Part shown: positions 1 through 8,480 of the stretch, piece after piece
Layout: each line of letters opens with the position of its first letter
Position numbering within the stretch: position 1 is the stretch's first letter
Assembly: GCF_014269225.2 (NCBI RefSeq)
Contig: NZ_CP077097.1
Span: forward strand, 4,227,001 to 4,291,000
Direction: 5' to 3'
DNA: 64,000 bases
From: Pseudomonas anuradhapurensis
Lineage (GTDB): Bacteria > Pseudomonadota > Gammaproteobacteria > Pseudomonadales > Pseudomonadaceae
The notes under the pieces: generated by a model
Databases searched by the model: none
Seen by the model: the letters and a program-made list of their open reading frames with translations, nothing else
What the model was told of the DNA's origin: nothing
Position numbers and translations under genes: made by a program

Positions 1-32
1 ACAAGCTGCTGATCCTCTTCCTGGGTTAGCAT
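1..32 (-). CDS. algU: RNA polymerase sigma factor AlgU/RpoE, N-terminal fragment
   Basis: Only the first codons lie in the window, reading MLTQEEDQQLV on the minus strand from the ATG at 32-30; the gene runs off the left edge. This N-terminus matches AlgU (sigma-22/RpoE), the extracytoplasmic stress sigma factor that controls envelope stress and alginate genes. A GAGGAGTG-like ribosome site sits just upstream. Its position divergent from nadB is the usual Pseudomonas arrangement, and two AlgU-type promoters read toward it. Confidence rests on the short match plus context. Confidence 0.85.
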   Translation of the reverse strand, partial: MLTQEEDQQL

Positions 33-91
33 GAACACTCCTCAGTGAACTCGAAGGAGCGTTGCAGCAGCCATCGATCAGGCTTGCAACC

Positions 92-118
92 ATAGACTCG
101 GGCTTTGCGCAAAAGTTC
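92..118 (-). promoter_or_regulatory. AlgU-dependent promoter of algU (proximal)
   Basis: On the minus strand GAACTT (118-113) is followed after exactly 16 bp by TCTAT (96-92). This fits the AlgU consensus GAACTT-N16/17-TCtgA and resembles the autoregulated algU promoter of P. aeruginosa as remembered. It lies about 60 bp upstream of the algU start. Confidence 0.8.
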
Positions 119-284
119 TCCCCTCCAAGCAAGTTTCCTGCAGCCCTTGGTCGGCTTGCACGAAAGACGCTGCACGGTCACGGCCGGCTACGTCGATAAT
201 CAGGTTTCGAGTACGCAGGGACAGCCTGGACAGGCCTGCCGCCCTGCGTCGCCGCGGTAAATTGTGGCGTACGGGCAGCCTTCA

Positions 285-312
285 TAGGATTTCCAGCGTT
301 ATCGGAAAGTTC
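285..312 (-). promoter_or_regulatory. AlgU-type promoter of algU (distal)
   Basis: On the minus strand GAACTT (312-307), a 17-bp spacer and TCCTA (289-285) give a second match to the AlgU consensus, with a weaker -10. It would produce a long leader of about 250 nt ahead of algU. Confidence 0.6.
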
Positions 313-465
313 CCACAAGGTTGTCGCCACCAGGCAAGTGGCATGGAAATTGGCCACCTTGGGCTGCTATAAAGGCAACCCGGCCAGCCTTAACGATAGT
401 TTCACAATGCCATCGGCGCGTGACTATTGTGCCGCGCCCCTTCCGAAGAATACTAGTGTCCCGAC

Positions 466-2070
466 ATGAGCCAACAATTCCAACATGATGTCCTGGTGAT
501 CGGCAGCGGTGCCGCCGGTCTCAGCCTGGCACTGAACCTGCCCAGCCACCTGCGCGTCGCCGTGCTCAGCAAGGGCGACCTGGCCAACGGCTCGACCTTC
601 TGGGCCCAGGGCGGTGTAGCAGCGGTGCTGGACAATAGCGATACCGTGCAGTCGCATGTCGAGGACACCCTCAACGCTGGCGGTGGCCTGTGCCATGAAG
701 AGGCGGTGCGCTTTACCGTCGAGCACAGCCGGGAAGCCATCGAATGGCTTATTGAACAAGGCGTGCCGTTTACCCGCGATGAACACTACAGCGTCGACGA
801 TGGTGGCTTCGAATTCCACCTGACCCGCGAAGGCGGCCACAGCCACCGGCGCATCATCCATGCTGCCGACGCCACCGGTGCCGCCATCTTCACCACGCTG
901 CTGGCCCAGGCCCGCCTGCGCCCGAATATCCAGTTGCTGGAGCAGCGCGTGGCGATCGACCTGATCACCGAACGGCGCCTGGGCCTGCCTGGCGAGCGCT
1001 GCCTGGGTGCCTACGTACTCGACCGCAACACCGGCGAAGTGGACACCTTCGGCGCGCGCTTCACCGTGCTGGCCACCGGCGGCGCAGCCAAGGTCTACCT
1101 GTATACCAGCAACCCCGATGGTGCCTGCGGCGACGGCATCGCCATGGCTTGGCGCGCCGGTTGCCGGGTGGCGAACCTGGAATTCAACCAGTTCCACCCG
1201 ACCTGCCTGTACCACCCGCAAGCCAAGAGTTTCCTGATCACCGAAGCCCTGCGCGGTGAAGGCGCCCTGCTGCGCCTGCCCAACGGCGAGCGCTTCATGC
1301 CGCGCTTCGACCCACGCGAAGAGCTGGCCCCGCGTGACATCGTGGCCCGCGCCATCGACCATGAAATGAAGCGCCTGGGTGTGGATTGCGTCTACCTGGA
1401 CATCACCCACAAGCCGGCCGAGTTCATCAAGAGCCACTTCCCCACCGTCTATGAGCGCTGCCTGGCGTTTGGCATCGACATCACCCGCCAGCCGATCCCG
1501 GTGGTACCGGCGGCGCACTATACCTGTGGCGGGGTGATGGTGGACGACCGCGGCCACACCGATGTGCCAGGGCTGTATGCCATCGGCGAAACCAGCTTTA
1601 CCGGCCTGCATGGCGCCAACCGCATGGCCAGCAATTCGCTGCTGGAGTGCTTTGTCTATGGCCGCGCTGCCGCAGCCGACATCCAGGCCTGCCTGGATGA
1701 AGTGGTCATGCCCAAGGCCCTGCCCGGCTGGGACGCCAGCCAGGTCACCGACTCGGATGAAGACGTGATCATCGCGCACAACTGGGATGAACTGCGGCGC
1801 TTCATGTGGGACTACGTCGGCATCGTGCGCACCAGCAAGCGCCTGCAGCGGGCCCAGCACCGCATTCGTTTGCTGTTGGACGAAATCGATGAGTTCTACA
1901 GCAACTACAAGGTCAGCCGCGACCTTATTGAACTGCGCAATCTGGCGCAGGTGGCCGAGCTGATGATCCGCTCGGCCATGCAGCGCAAGGAAAGCCGCGG
2001 GCTGCATTACACGCTGGACTACCCGGGGATGCTCGCCGAGGCCAGGGACACCATCCTCAGCCCGATTTGA
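466..2070 (+). CDS. nadB: L-aspartate oxidase
   Basis: This 534-residue flavoprotein matches L-aspartate oxidase, the first enzyme of de novo NAD synthesis. It oxidises L-aspartate to iminoaspartate, which NadA then condenses with dihydroxyacetone phosphate. An N-terminal FAD dinucleotide-binding motif GSGAAG is at residues 13-18. The strongly conserved [13 protein letters not shown] block starts at about residue 382, and a C-terminal helical domain follows. The length is normal for the family. The ATG at 466 is chosen because the protein starts directly with the beta strand of the FAD fold. No strong ribosome-binding site is visible. It is transcribed away from algU and ends before a REP pair. 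Confidence 0.97.
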   Translation: MSQQFQHDVLVIGSGAAGLSLALNLPSHLRVAVLSKGDLANGSTFWAQGGVAAVLDNSDTVQSHVEDTLNAGGGLCHEEAVRFTVEHSREAIEWLIEQGVPFTRDEHYSVDDGGFEFHLTREGGHSHRRIIHAADATGAAIFTTLLAQARLRPNIQLLEQRVAIDLITERRLGLPGERCLGAYVLDRNTGEVDTFGARFTVLATGGAAKVYLYTSNPDGACGDGIAMAWRAGCRVANLEFNQFHPTCLYHPQAKSFLITEALRGEGALLRLPNGERFMPRFDPREELAPRDIVARAIDHEMKRLGVDCVYLDITHKPAEFIKSHFPTVYERCLAFGIDITRQPIPVVPAAHYTCGGVMVDDRGHTDVPGLYAIGETSFTGLHGANRMASNSLLECFVYGRAAAADIQACLDEVVMPKALPGWDASQVTDSDEDVIIAHNWDELRRFMWDYVGIVRTSKRLQRAQHRIRLLLDEIDEFYSNYKVSRDLIELRNLAQVAELMIRSAMQRKESRGLHYTLDYPGMLAEARDTILSPI

Positions 2071-2075
2071 ATCGG

Positions 2076-2172
2076 CGTCGCGGCCTTCGCGGGCACGCCC
2101 GCTCCCACAGAGATCCCGCTGCCTTGCAGCCTTGCGCAGTACCTGTGGGAGCGGGCAAGCCCGCGAAGAAGC
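2076..2172. repeat. REP pair (inverted, P. putida type)
   Basis: Two inverted copies of a REP palindrome, with cores like CGCGGGCACGCCCGCTCCCA and TGGGAGCGGGCAAGCCCGCG, are separated by about 40 bp. They lie between the convergent nadB and ygfX-like genes. The same element recurs at several other intergenic sites in the window. Confidence 0.85.
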
Positions 2173-2187
2173 CAACTCGGTATGGCT

Positions 2188-2646
2188 TTATGCCCGGCTC
2201 ACCCCTGCCCACCTGCGCCGGCTGAACTTCAACCGCACCCGCAAGCGCCGGTGCTCATCGGCCCCCAGCGCATCCCGCGGCACACACTGGCTCTCCCCCA
2301 CCCATCGCCCCGCCCGCTCGAAACGCAACACCACCAGCGCCGGCAACGCCACGCTGTCGCGGCACAAGCGCACCGGCTGCCAGCCGAGGGCACGGCTGAA
2401 CACGTGCCAGCCGCGCGCATCACGGCGCAGGCCAGTCACGGCATGCTCATGGGTCAGCAGAATACGTCGGGGGATGGCCCAGCCAGCGTGGGCGATACAG
2501 GTGGCGGCAACGGCAAGGGCCTGCCAGCCGGACAGCGGGCTCGCCCCTATGGCGAGCCACGCCAGCACCTGGCACACCAGGTAGGCCGTCAGCAGCCGGC
2601 GCGAGCCGTGCCAGCGGCACTCGAAACACTCACTTGGGCTGGACAC
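2188..2646 (-). CDS. YgfX-family inner-membrane protein
   Basis: This is a 152-residue protein with two hydrophobic segments near residues 18-35 and 42-58, followed by an Arg-rich cytoplasmic tail. The call comes from this layout and from overlapping sdhE by 17 bp, because ygfX-type genes habitually sit directly downstream of sdhE. In E. coli YgfX has been linked to cell-division or cytoskeletal effects and to SdhE. Here no catalytic motif is visible. The overlap suggests translational coupling with sdhE. The homologous role in Pseudomonas is inferred. Confidence 0.75.
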   Translation of the reverse strand: MSSPSECFECRWHGSRRLLTAYLVCQVLAWLAIGASPLSGWQALAVAATCIAHAGWAIPRRILLTHEHAVTGLRRDARGWHVFSRALGWQPVRLCRDSVALPALVVLRFERAGRWVGESQCVPRDALGADEHRRLRVRLKFSRRRWAGVSRA

Positions 2647-2884
2647 GGTCCAGGATGATGCGGACCATGCGCTGCAGCTCCGGGTCTTCGGACTCGGTGC
2701 GCTCCATGAACCAGCCGAACATGTCCTGATCTTCGCAGCTCAGCAGTCGCACGTAGAGTTCGCGGTCAGCCTGGTTGAGCGTGGGATAGACTTCCTGGGT
2801 GAAAGGTACCAGCAGGACGTCCAGTTCCAGCATGCCGCGGCGGCTGTGCCAGAAAAGCCGGTTGAGTTCAGTTTGTTCGACCAT
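2630..2884 (-). CDS. sdhE: Succinate dehydrogenase flavinylation factor SdhE
   Basis: This small 84-residue acidic protein has the SdhE signature: RRGMLELD near the N-terminus (residues 16-23), followed by a helical bundle containing DQDMFGWF. SdhE promotes covalent attachment of FAD to the succinate dehydrogenase flavoprotein subunit. The reading frame extends further upstream, but the ATG at 2884 is chosen. It is preceded by GGAGGG at the right spacing and gives the family's usual length. It forms an overlapping pair with the YgfX-like gene and diverges from ygfZ. Confidence 0.92.
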   Translation of the reverse strand: MVEQTELNRLFWHSRRGMLELDVLLVPFTQEVYPTLNQADRELYVRLLSCEDQDMFGWFMERTESEDPELQRMVRIILDRVQPK

Positions 2885-3018
2885 GGGGCCCTCCTCGAAT
2901 GGCCCGCCAGTATACAGCCAGGCGAGCGAAGCGACACCGGGCGTTGGTCTAGTCACCTACCTATTTTGTTACCGGCGTTCTATGATGGCCGCCAGTCTTT
3001 AAGCCACCGCGATGACCC

Positions 3019-3960
3019 ATGGCCGATTCCGCTTTCTTCTGCCCCCTGTCCCACGAGGGCATCCTCGCCGTCCGCGGCTCCGATGCAGGCAAGTTCCTGC
3101 AGGGCCAGCTGACCTGCAACATCAACTACCTCAGCCAGGAACACGCCAGCCTCGGCGCCCGCTGCATGGTCAAGGGGCGCATGCAGTCAAGCTTCCGCAT
3201 CCTGCCCGAAGGCAACGGCTACCTGCTGGCCATGGCCAGCGATCTGCTCGACGCACAGCTGGCCGATCTGAAGAAATACGCCGTGTTCTCCAAGGCCACG
3301 CTGGCCGATGAAAGCGCCGCATGGGCACGTTTCGGTGTGCAGGCTGGCGCTACGGCCTTGCAGGCGCTGGGGCTCGACGTGCCCGCAGCCGCCGGCAGCA
3401 CCGTCCGGCATGCAGGCCTGATCGCGATCGCTGTTTCGGCAGGCCGCGTGGAGTTGTGGGCGCCCGCCGATGACGCCGGCAGGGTACGCCAGGCCCTGGC
3501 CGCCGCCCTGCCGGAAGGCAGCCTCAACGACTGGCTGTTGGGCCAGGTGCGTGCCGGTATCGGCCAGGTCATGGGGCCGACCCGTGAGCTGTTCATTCCG
3601 CAGATGATCAACCTGCAGGCCGTCGACGGCGTAAGCTTCAAGAAGGGCTGCTACACCGGGCAGGAAATCGTCGCCCGCATGCAGTACCTGGGCAAGCTCA
3701 AGCGCCGCCAGTACCGCCTGGCCCTGGACCAACAGGCCATTCCGGCTCCGGGTGAGGAGATTTTCTCGCCTACCCATGGCTCGTCGGTCGGTGAAGTGGT
3801 CCTGGCTGCCAGCACCGGCAGCGGCTGCGAGCTGCTCGCGGTACTCAGTGCCGAAGCGGTGGCCGACGACAACCTGCACCTGGGCAGCCTCGGCGGCCCG
3901 CGCCTGCAGGTACTGAGCCTGCCCTATGAACTGGACCGCGACCGGGAAATCCAGCGCTGA
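3019..3960 (+). CDS. ygfZ: Folate-binding protein YgfZ
   Basis: This 313-residue protein resembles the glycine-cleavage T-protein (GcvT) fold. The diagnostic YgfZ motif KGCYTGQE is at residues 209-216, including the conserved cysteine. YgfZ binds folate and helps assemble or repair certain iron-sulfur enzymes, such as those acting on tRNA thiomodification. The N-terminal segment LSHEGILAVRGSDAGKFLQG is also typical. It is divergent from sdhE, a common Pseudomonas layout, and is followed closely by an HDOD gene. Confidence 0.93.
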   Translation: MADSAFFCPLSHEGILAVRGSDAGKFLQGQLTCNINYLSQEHASLGARCMVKGRMQSSFRILPEGNGYLLAMASDLLDAQLADLKKYAVFSKATLADESAAWARFGVQAGATALQALGLDVPAAAGSTVRHAGLIAIAVSAGRVELWAPADDAGRVRQALAAALPEGSLNDWLLGQVRAGIGQVMGPTRELFIPQMINLQAVDGVSFKKGCYTGQEIVARMQYLGKLKRRQYRLALDQQAIPAPGEEIFSPTHGSSVGEVVLAASTGSGCELLAVLSAEAVADDNLHLGSLGGPRLQVLSLPYELDRDREIQR

Positions 3961-4015
3961 CCAGCCTGCCCCGCCCTTGTGGCGGGGCCGCACCACCACT
4001 GCGGTAGACACGCCC

Positions 4016-4822
4016 ATGAACAAGCTGGCCGAGATGGTTCAAGCACAATTGCTCGAGGCCATCGAAAAGGATGACCTGGTCCTGCCGACCCTGCCCGAGG
4101 TTGCCCTGAGCATCCGCGAGGCAGCGGAAGACAGCGAAATCAGCGTAGCGGCCCTGAGCAAGGTGATCGGTCGCGATGCGGCGCTTTCGGCGCGCCTGAT
4201 CAAGGTCGTCAACAGCCCGCTGCTACGCGCGGCGATCGAAGTCACCGACCTGCACACCGCCATCACGCGGCTGGGTATCAACTACAGCTGCAACCTGGCC
4301 ATTGGCCTGGTCATCGAGCAGATCTTTCACGCCCGCGCGCCGGCGGTTGAACAGAAGCTACGCGATATCTGGGCCAACAGCCTGGATGTGGCAGGCATCA
4401 GCTACGAAATCTGCCGACGCTTTACCCAGCTCAAGCCCGACCAGGCCACCCTCGGCGGGCTGGTCCACCAGATTGGCGCGCTGCCGGTACTGATCTATGC
4501 CGAAGAGCACAATGAGCTGCTGTCCGACCCGGTGTGCCTGCATTACGTGATCGAACACATCCAGCCGGTGCTGGGCGACAAGATTCTCAAGGCGTGGGAG
4601 TTTCCGGAACAACTGGTCAACCTGCCAAGCCAGGTGCAAGACCTGGACCGGCAGACCGACAGCATCGACTATATCGACATCGTGCAAATCGCCCGCTGCA
4701 TCAGCCAGCGCGGGCGCCATCGGCCATTGGCGGCGCTGCCCGCCTACCGCCATCTGGGCTTGCCGTTCGGCACCGAGCTGGAAGTGGATGAACTGATCGA
4801 TGCGCGGAGCATGTTGCGCTGA
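4016..4822 (+). CDS. HDOD domain-containing protein
   Basis: This is a 268-residue protein made almost entirely of one HDOD domain. That domain is a non-catalytic relative of HD phosphohydrolases found in bacterial signalling. The typical opening LPTLPEVALSIREAAED is at about residues 23-39, followed by the IGRDAALSARLIKVVNSPL helix pair. I placed the start at the ATG at 4016 because the domain begins shortly after it; upstream codons run into the tail of ygfZ. No output domain is present, so it probably acts through protein contacts. The target is unknown. Confidence 0.85.
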   Translation: MNKLAEMVQAQLLEAIEKDDLVLPTLPEVALSIREAAEDSEISVAALSKVIGRDAALSARLIKVVNSPLLRAAIEVTDLHTAITRLGINYSCNLAIGLVIEQIFHARAPAVEQKLRDIWANSLDVAGISYEICRRFTQLKPDQATLGGLVHQIGALPVLIYAEEHNELLSDPVCLHYVIEHIQPVLGDKILKAWEFPEQLVNLPSQVQDLDRQTDSIDYIDIVQIARCISQRGRHRPLAALPAYRHLGLPFGTELEVDELIDARSMLR

Positions 4823-4887
4823 CCGGCGTCGGCCAGTGCCGGCTTCTTCACGGCCAAGCCCGCGAAAGGGCCGGCACAGGCACCTCA

Positions 4888-6267
4888 TCAATCAGCGATG
4901 AAACTCACCCGCACCCGCAGGCCGCCCTTGGCGCCATCATGCAGGCTCACCTGGGCCAGGTGCGCCCGGCAGATTTCGCCCACAATGGCCAACCCGAGCC
5001 CGCTGCCCTGCGCACTGCGCCGATAGAAGCGCTCGAACACCCGCTCACGCTCGGCCTCGGGGATCCCCGGCCCGTCGTCCTCTACCTCCAGCACGGCGGG
5101 CGTCAGCACCCGCAAGATCACGTTGCCGCCCGCTGGCGTATGGGCCAGAGCGTTGTCCACCAGGTTGCTCAACAGCTCGTTGAGCAGCGTCGGTTCACCC
5201 TTGAGCCATACTGGTGCTTCGGCTTCCAGGGCCAGCGCCACCCCGCGTTTGTGTGCCAGCGGAGCCATGGCCATGCCCAGTTCGCGCGCCAACTGGCTCA
5301 GGTCAAGGCGCTGCGCGCCGCCTTCGGCAATCGCCCGCGCGCCATTCTCGACCCGCGCCAGTGACAACAACTGGTTGGCCAGGTGGGTCAGGCGATCGGT
5401 GCCCTGCGCGGCAGATTCCAAGGTCTGCCGCCATACCTGCGGCTCGGACGAGCGCAAGCCCAGCTCGACCCGGGCCTTGAGCGCAGCCAGCGGCGTACGC
5501 AACTCGTGGGCAGCGTCGGCAATGAATTGCGCCTGCCGCTCGAACTGGCCGCGCAAGCGTTCGGTGAAGTGGTTCAAGGCCCGTACCAGCGGGCCCAGCT
5601 CATGTTGCACCTGCACCACCGGCAAAGCCCGCAGGTCGTCCGGCTGGCGCTCCTCCACCGCCGTACGCAAGCGCTCCAGTGGCCGTAACGCGGCGCTCAC
5701 GGCAAACCACACCAGTACCAGCGCACCCAGCGCCAGCATGCCCAGGCGTAGCAGGGTATCGGCCATCAAGCCACGGGCCATGCGCACCCGGGCTTCCTCG
5801 GTCTCGGCCACGCGGATTTCCGCCATGCCGTTCATGTTGGGTTCGCTCACCGGCTTCAACAGGCTCACCACACGCACGTCCTGGCCCAGGTAGCTGGCGT
5901 TGTAGAACCGCGCCAGTGCCGGGTAGTCATCGGTACGCGGCGTGCCCGGTGGCGGCGGCGGCAAATTCTCGTAGCCGGAGATCAGCCGCTGCTGGATGTC
6001 CAGTACCTGGTAATAGATGCGACCGGCGCTGTCGTAGGCGAAGGTGTCCAGGGCCACGTAAGGCACGTCGGCACTGAGCGAACCGTCGCGTTGGGACAGG
6101 CCTGCGGCAATGGTCCGCGCCGAGGCCAGCAAGGTGCGGTCATAAGCCGTGTCGGCAGCTTCGCGGCCATTCCAGTAGGCGCTCAGGCCGCTGGCCAGCA
6201 TCAGCACCACCAGCAGCAAGGCCAGGTTGCCGAGCAAGCGCCCGCGCAGGCTGCCGTTGTCACGCAT
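4888..6267 (-). CDS. tctE: Sensor histidine kinase TctE
   Basis: This 459-residue membrane kinase has transmembrane segments at about 11-30 and 173-195 flanking a roughly 140-residue periplasmic sensor. A HAMP-like linker follows, then an H-box DAAHELRTPL with the phospho-acceptor His at about 254, and an ATPase domain with N, G1 (DDGPGIP) and G2 (GSGLGLAI) boxes. It is inferred to sense tricarboxylates such as citrate and phosphorylate TctD. The ATG at 6267 overlaps the end of tctD by 8 bp, indicating co-translation. A longer frame exists but would overlap tctD further. It diverges from the transporter genes it should control. Confidence 0.9.
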   Translation of the reverse strand: MRDNGSLRGRLLGNLALLLVVLMLASGLSAYWNGREAADTAYDRTLLASARTIAAGLSQRDGSLSADVPYVALDTFAYDSAGRIYYQVLDIQQRLISGYENLPPPPPGTPRTDDYPALARFYNASYLGQDVRVVSLLKPVSEPNMNGMAEIRVAETEEARVRMARGLMADTLLRLGMLALGALVLVWFAVSAALRPLERLRTAVEERQPDDLRALPVVQVQHELGPLVRALNHFTERLRGQFERQAQFIADAAHELRTPLAALKARVELGLRSSEPQVWRQTLESAAQGTDRLTHLANQLLSLARVENGARAIAEGGAQRLDLSQLARELGMAMAPLAHKRGVALALEAEAPVWLKGEPTLLNELLSNLVDNALAHTPAGGNVILRVLTPAVLEVEDDGPGIPEAERERVFERFYRRSAQGSGLGLAIVGEICRAHLAQVSLHDGAKGGLRVRVSFIAD

Positions 6268-6931
6268 CGCGGTGCTCGAGCAAGTAGCCCAGGCCGCGGA
6301 AGGTGACGATGGCAACCGGGTGACCGTCGAGCTTCTTGCGCAGCCGGTGGATATAGATCTCGATGGCGTCAGGGCTGGCCTCTTCATCCAGGCCGAACAC
6401 CTGGGCAGCCAGTTGCTCCTTGCTCATCACCCGGCCCGGGCGGGCGATCAACGCTTCCAGCACACTCTGTTCGCGCGAGGTCAGGGTGAGGTTGTCGTTA
6501 CCCAGGGTAAAGCGTCGGGTGTCCAGGTCGTATACCAGCGGCCCACAGCGTTGCTGGCGCTCGCCACCGAGCACGCTGCGGCGCAACAAGGCCTTGACCC
6601 GGGCTTCCAGCTCGGTCAGTTCGAACGGCTTGGCGAGGTAGTCGTCTGCGCCAAGGTTCAGGCCGTGGACGCGGTCCTTGACGTCGCTGCGCGCAGTCAG
6701 CATCAGCACCGGCAAGGTCTTGCCACGCCCACGCAGGCGCGCCAGCACCTCGAAGCCGTCCATCCGCGGCAAGCCGACATCCAGCACGGCCACGGCGTAT
6801 TCCTCGCTGGCCAGGGCCAGGTCGGCGGCCACGCCATCATGCAGCACGTCCACGGTCAGGCCATGGCTCTTCAAGGCCTGGGCCACGCTTTCGGCCAGTT
6901 GCAGGTGGTCTTCGACCAGCAGCACACGCAT
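6260..6931 (-). CDS. tctD: Response regulator TctD (OmpR family)
   Basis: This 223-residue two-domain regulator has an N-terminal receiver with acidic pair VEDH (7-8), phospho-acceptor Asp51 in VAVLDVGLP, and the conserved Lys in YLAKPF. It is followed by a winged-helix DNA-binding domain ending IHRLRKKL...TFRGLGYLLE. It is the partner of TctE and, by family precedent, activates tricarboxylate uptake genes. It starts 196 bp from the divergently transcribed opdH. The intervening region has 11-bp-spaced repeats of the kind OmpR-family proteins bind. Confidence 0.92.
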   Translation of the reverse strand: MRVLLVEDHLQLAESVAQALKSHGLTVDVLHDGVAADLALASEEYAVAVLDVGLPRMDGFEVLARLRGRGKTLPVLMLTARSDVKDRVHGLNLGADDYLAKPFELTELEARVKALLRRSVLGGERQQRCGPLVYDLDTRRFTLGNDNLTLTSREQSVLEALIARPGRVMSKEQLAAQVFGLDEEASPDAIEIYIHRLRKKLDGHPVAIVTFRGLGYLLEHRDA

Positions 6932-7007
6932 CGGATTCTCCCTGCTCGGGTGGGGCGGTGGCGCGGAGTGTACCGCTGTCGGCAGGCCTGTGAAGCCCCT
7001 GTCGACA

Positions 7008-7039
7008 AACCTTTCACGCTGAAAGGTTAGCGAAAGGTT
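7008..7039. promoter_or_regulatory. Putative TctD-binding site
   Basis: GAAAGGTT occurs at 7021-7028 and again at 7032-7039, an 11-bp period. The inverse AACCTTTC lies at 7008-7015. Tandem half-sites one helical turn apart are the usual target of OmpR/PhoB-type regulators. The site sits between tctD and opdH. Assignment to TctD is inference. Confidence 0.55.
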
Positions 7040-7101
7040 GATTACCTAGCATCGCACCACGGTCGCCCTTCGCGCCGAAAAAGCACCAGCAAGGTGCAAC
7101 G

Positions 7102-7115
7102 AATAAGAACAATAA
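7102..7115 (+). promoter_or_regulatory. Hfq/Crc-type A-rich motif ahead of opdH
   Basis: AATAAGAACAATAA is a run of AAN repeats and fits AANAANAA three times over. It lies only a few bases upstream of the GGAG ribosome site of opdH. In Pseudomonas such tracts bind Hfq with Crc and block translation under catabolite repression. Confidence 0.65.
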
Positions 7116-7130
7116 TCGGAGCCATCAGTG

Positions 7131-8420
7131 ATGCTGTCATTGCAGCCGCAGGCGTTCACGCCTACCCGTTCCTTTGCCGCACGCCCTTCCGCCATCGCCA
7201 GCGCCCTTGCGCTTGCCGGTGTCGCCCCGATGAGCCAGGCCGCTTTCTTCGAAGACAGCACGGCCACCTTCGAAACCCGCAACATGTACTTCAACCGCGA
7301 CTTCCGCGACGGCACCAGCGCACAGCAATCCAAGCGCGACGAATGGGCCCAGGGCTTCATCCTCAACTTCGAGTCCGGCTATACCGACGGCACCGTAGGC
7401 TTCGGCCTGGATGCGCTGGGCATGCTCGGCATCAAGCTCGACTCCAGCCCCGACCGCACCGATACCGGCCTGCTGCCCACCCATGATGACGGCAAGGCTG
7501 CCGACGAGTATTCCAAGCTGGGCCTGACCGGCAAGGTGAAGGTGTCACAGAGCGAACTCAAGATCGGTACCCTGATCCCGGAATTGCCGACCCTGCAGCC
7601 CAACGACGGGCGCATCCTGCCGCAAACCTTCGAAGGCGGCCTGCTCACCTCGAAGGAGATCAAGGGCCTGACCTTCACCGGCGGCCGCCTGGACAAGGCC
7701 AAGGACCGCAACGACACCAACTGGGAAGACTTGGCCCTGAACAACAAGAACGGGCGCTTCGGCGGCTCGTTCAGCGCCGACAACCTGGACCTGGCCGGCC
7801 TCGATTACCAGTTCACCGATCGCATCACCGGCAGCTACCACTTTGCCCAGCTGGACGACATCTATCGCCAGCACTTCATCGGCATGCTCGCCACCCAGCC
7901 GTGGGGCCCGGGCACCTTCGGCGCCGACCTGCGCCTGGCCGTGAGCGACGACGCCGGTGCTGCCAAGGCCGGCAACATCGACAACACCACCATCAACGGC
8001 ATGCTCAGCTATGCCCTGGGCGGGCACAAGGTCAGTGCCGCCTGGCAGCAGCTGTCCGGTGACAGCGCCTTCCCTTACGTCGATGGCGCCGACCCGTACC
8101 TGGTCAACTTCGTCCAGATCAACGACTTTGCCAACGCCGACGAGCGTTCCTGGCAGGCGCGCTACGACTACAACTTCGCCGCGCTCGGCGTGCCCGGCCT
8201 GACCTTCATGACCCGCTACATCAGCGGCGACAATGTCAGCCGCGCCGCCGGTGGCGAGGGCAAGGAATGGGAACGCGATACCGAAATGAAGTACGTGGTG
8301 CAAAGCGGCCCGTTGAAAAACGTTGCCGTACGCCTGCGCAACGCCACCTTCCGCTCCAATTTTGCCCGTGATGCCGATGAAGTCAGGCTGCTGGTGAGCT
8401 ACAGCGTGGCGCTGTGGTAA
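7131..8420 (+). CDS. opdH: OprD-family outer-membrane porin, probable tricarboxylate porin OpdH
   Basis: This 429-residue protein has a Sec signal peptide cleaved near MSQA and the OprD-family opening AFFEDSTATFETRNMYFNRDFRDG. Alternating beta-strand sequence follows, ending in an aromatic/hydrophobic C-terminal residue (VALW), as expected for an outer-membrane barrel. OpdH admits cis-aconitate, citrate and related tricarboxylates. The substrate is inferred from the tctCBA genes immediately downstream and tctDE upstream. A GTG at 7128 is in frame, but the ATG at 7131 has better spacing from GGAG (7118-7121). Confidence 0.88.
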   Translation: MLSLQPQAFTPTRSFAARPSAIASALALAGVAPMSQAAFFEDSTATFETRNMYFNRDFRDGTSAQQSKRDEWAQGFILNFESGYTDGTVGFGLDALGMLGIKLDSSPDRTDTGLLPTHDDGKAADEYSKLGLTGKVKVSQSELKIGTLIPELPTLQPNDGRILPQTFEGGLLTSKEIKGLTFTGGRLDKAKDRNDTNWEDLALNNKNGRFGGSFSADNLDLAGLDYQFTDRITGSYHFAQLDDIYRQHFIGMLATQPWGPGTFGADLRLAVSDDAGAAKAGNIDNTTINGMLSYALGGHKVSAAWQQLSGDSAFPYVDGADPYLVNFVQINDFANADERSWQARYDYNFAALGVPGLTFMTRYISGDNVSRAAGGEGKEWERDTEMKYVVQSGPLKNVAVRLRNATFRSNFARDADEVRLLVSYSVALW

Positions 8421-8454
8421 TCCGATCGCACTAACCCAACAGCGGTAAACCGAT

Positions 8455-8462
8455 AACAACAA
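8455..8462 (+). promoter_or_regulatory. Hfq/Crc-type A-rich motif ahead of tctC
   Basis: AACAACAA matches AANAANAA. It sits about 8 bases upstream of the GGAG ribosome site of tctC, the same relative position as the motif ahead of opdH. Confidence 0.6.
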
Positions 8463-8480
8463 CGCTTACGGAGATGAACG

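Larger units (their letters stand above)
33..465. other. algU-nadB divergent intergenic region
   Basis: This 433-bp region holds no coding sequence that I can support. It contains two AlgU-type promoters pointing left to algU (listed separately). The nadB side has no obvious Shine-Dalgarno sequence in front of its ATG, and I could not assign a convincing sigma-70 promoter for nadB. Confidence 0.6.

Noticed and set aside
424..2175. 583-residue minus-strand frame antisense to nadB
   Set aside because: It is a shadow produced by GC-rich codon structure; nadB on the other strand has full family motifs.
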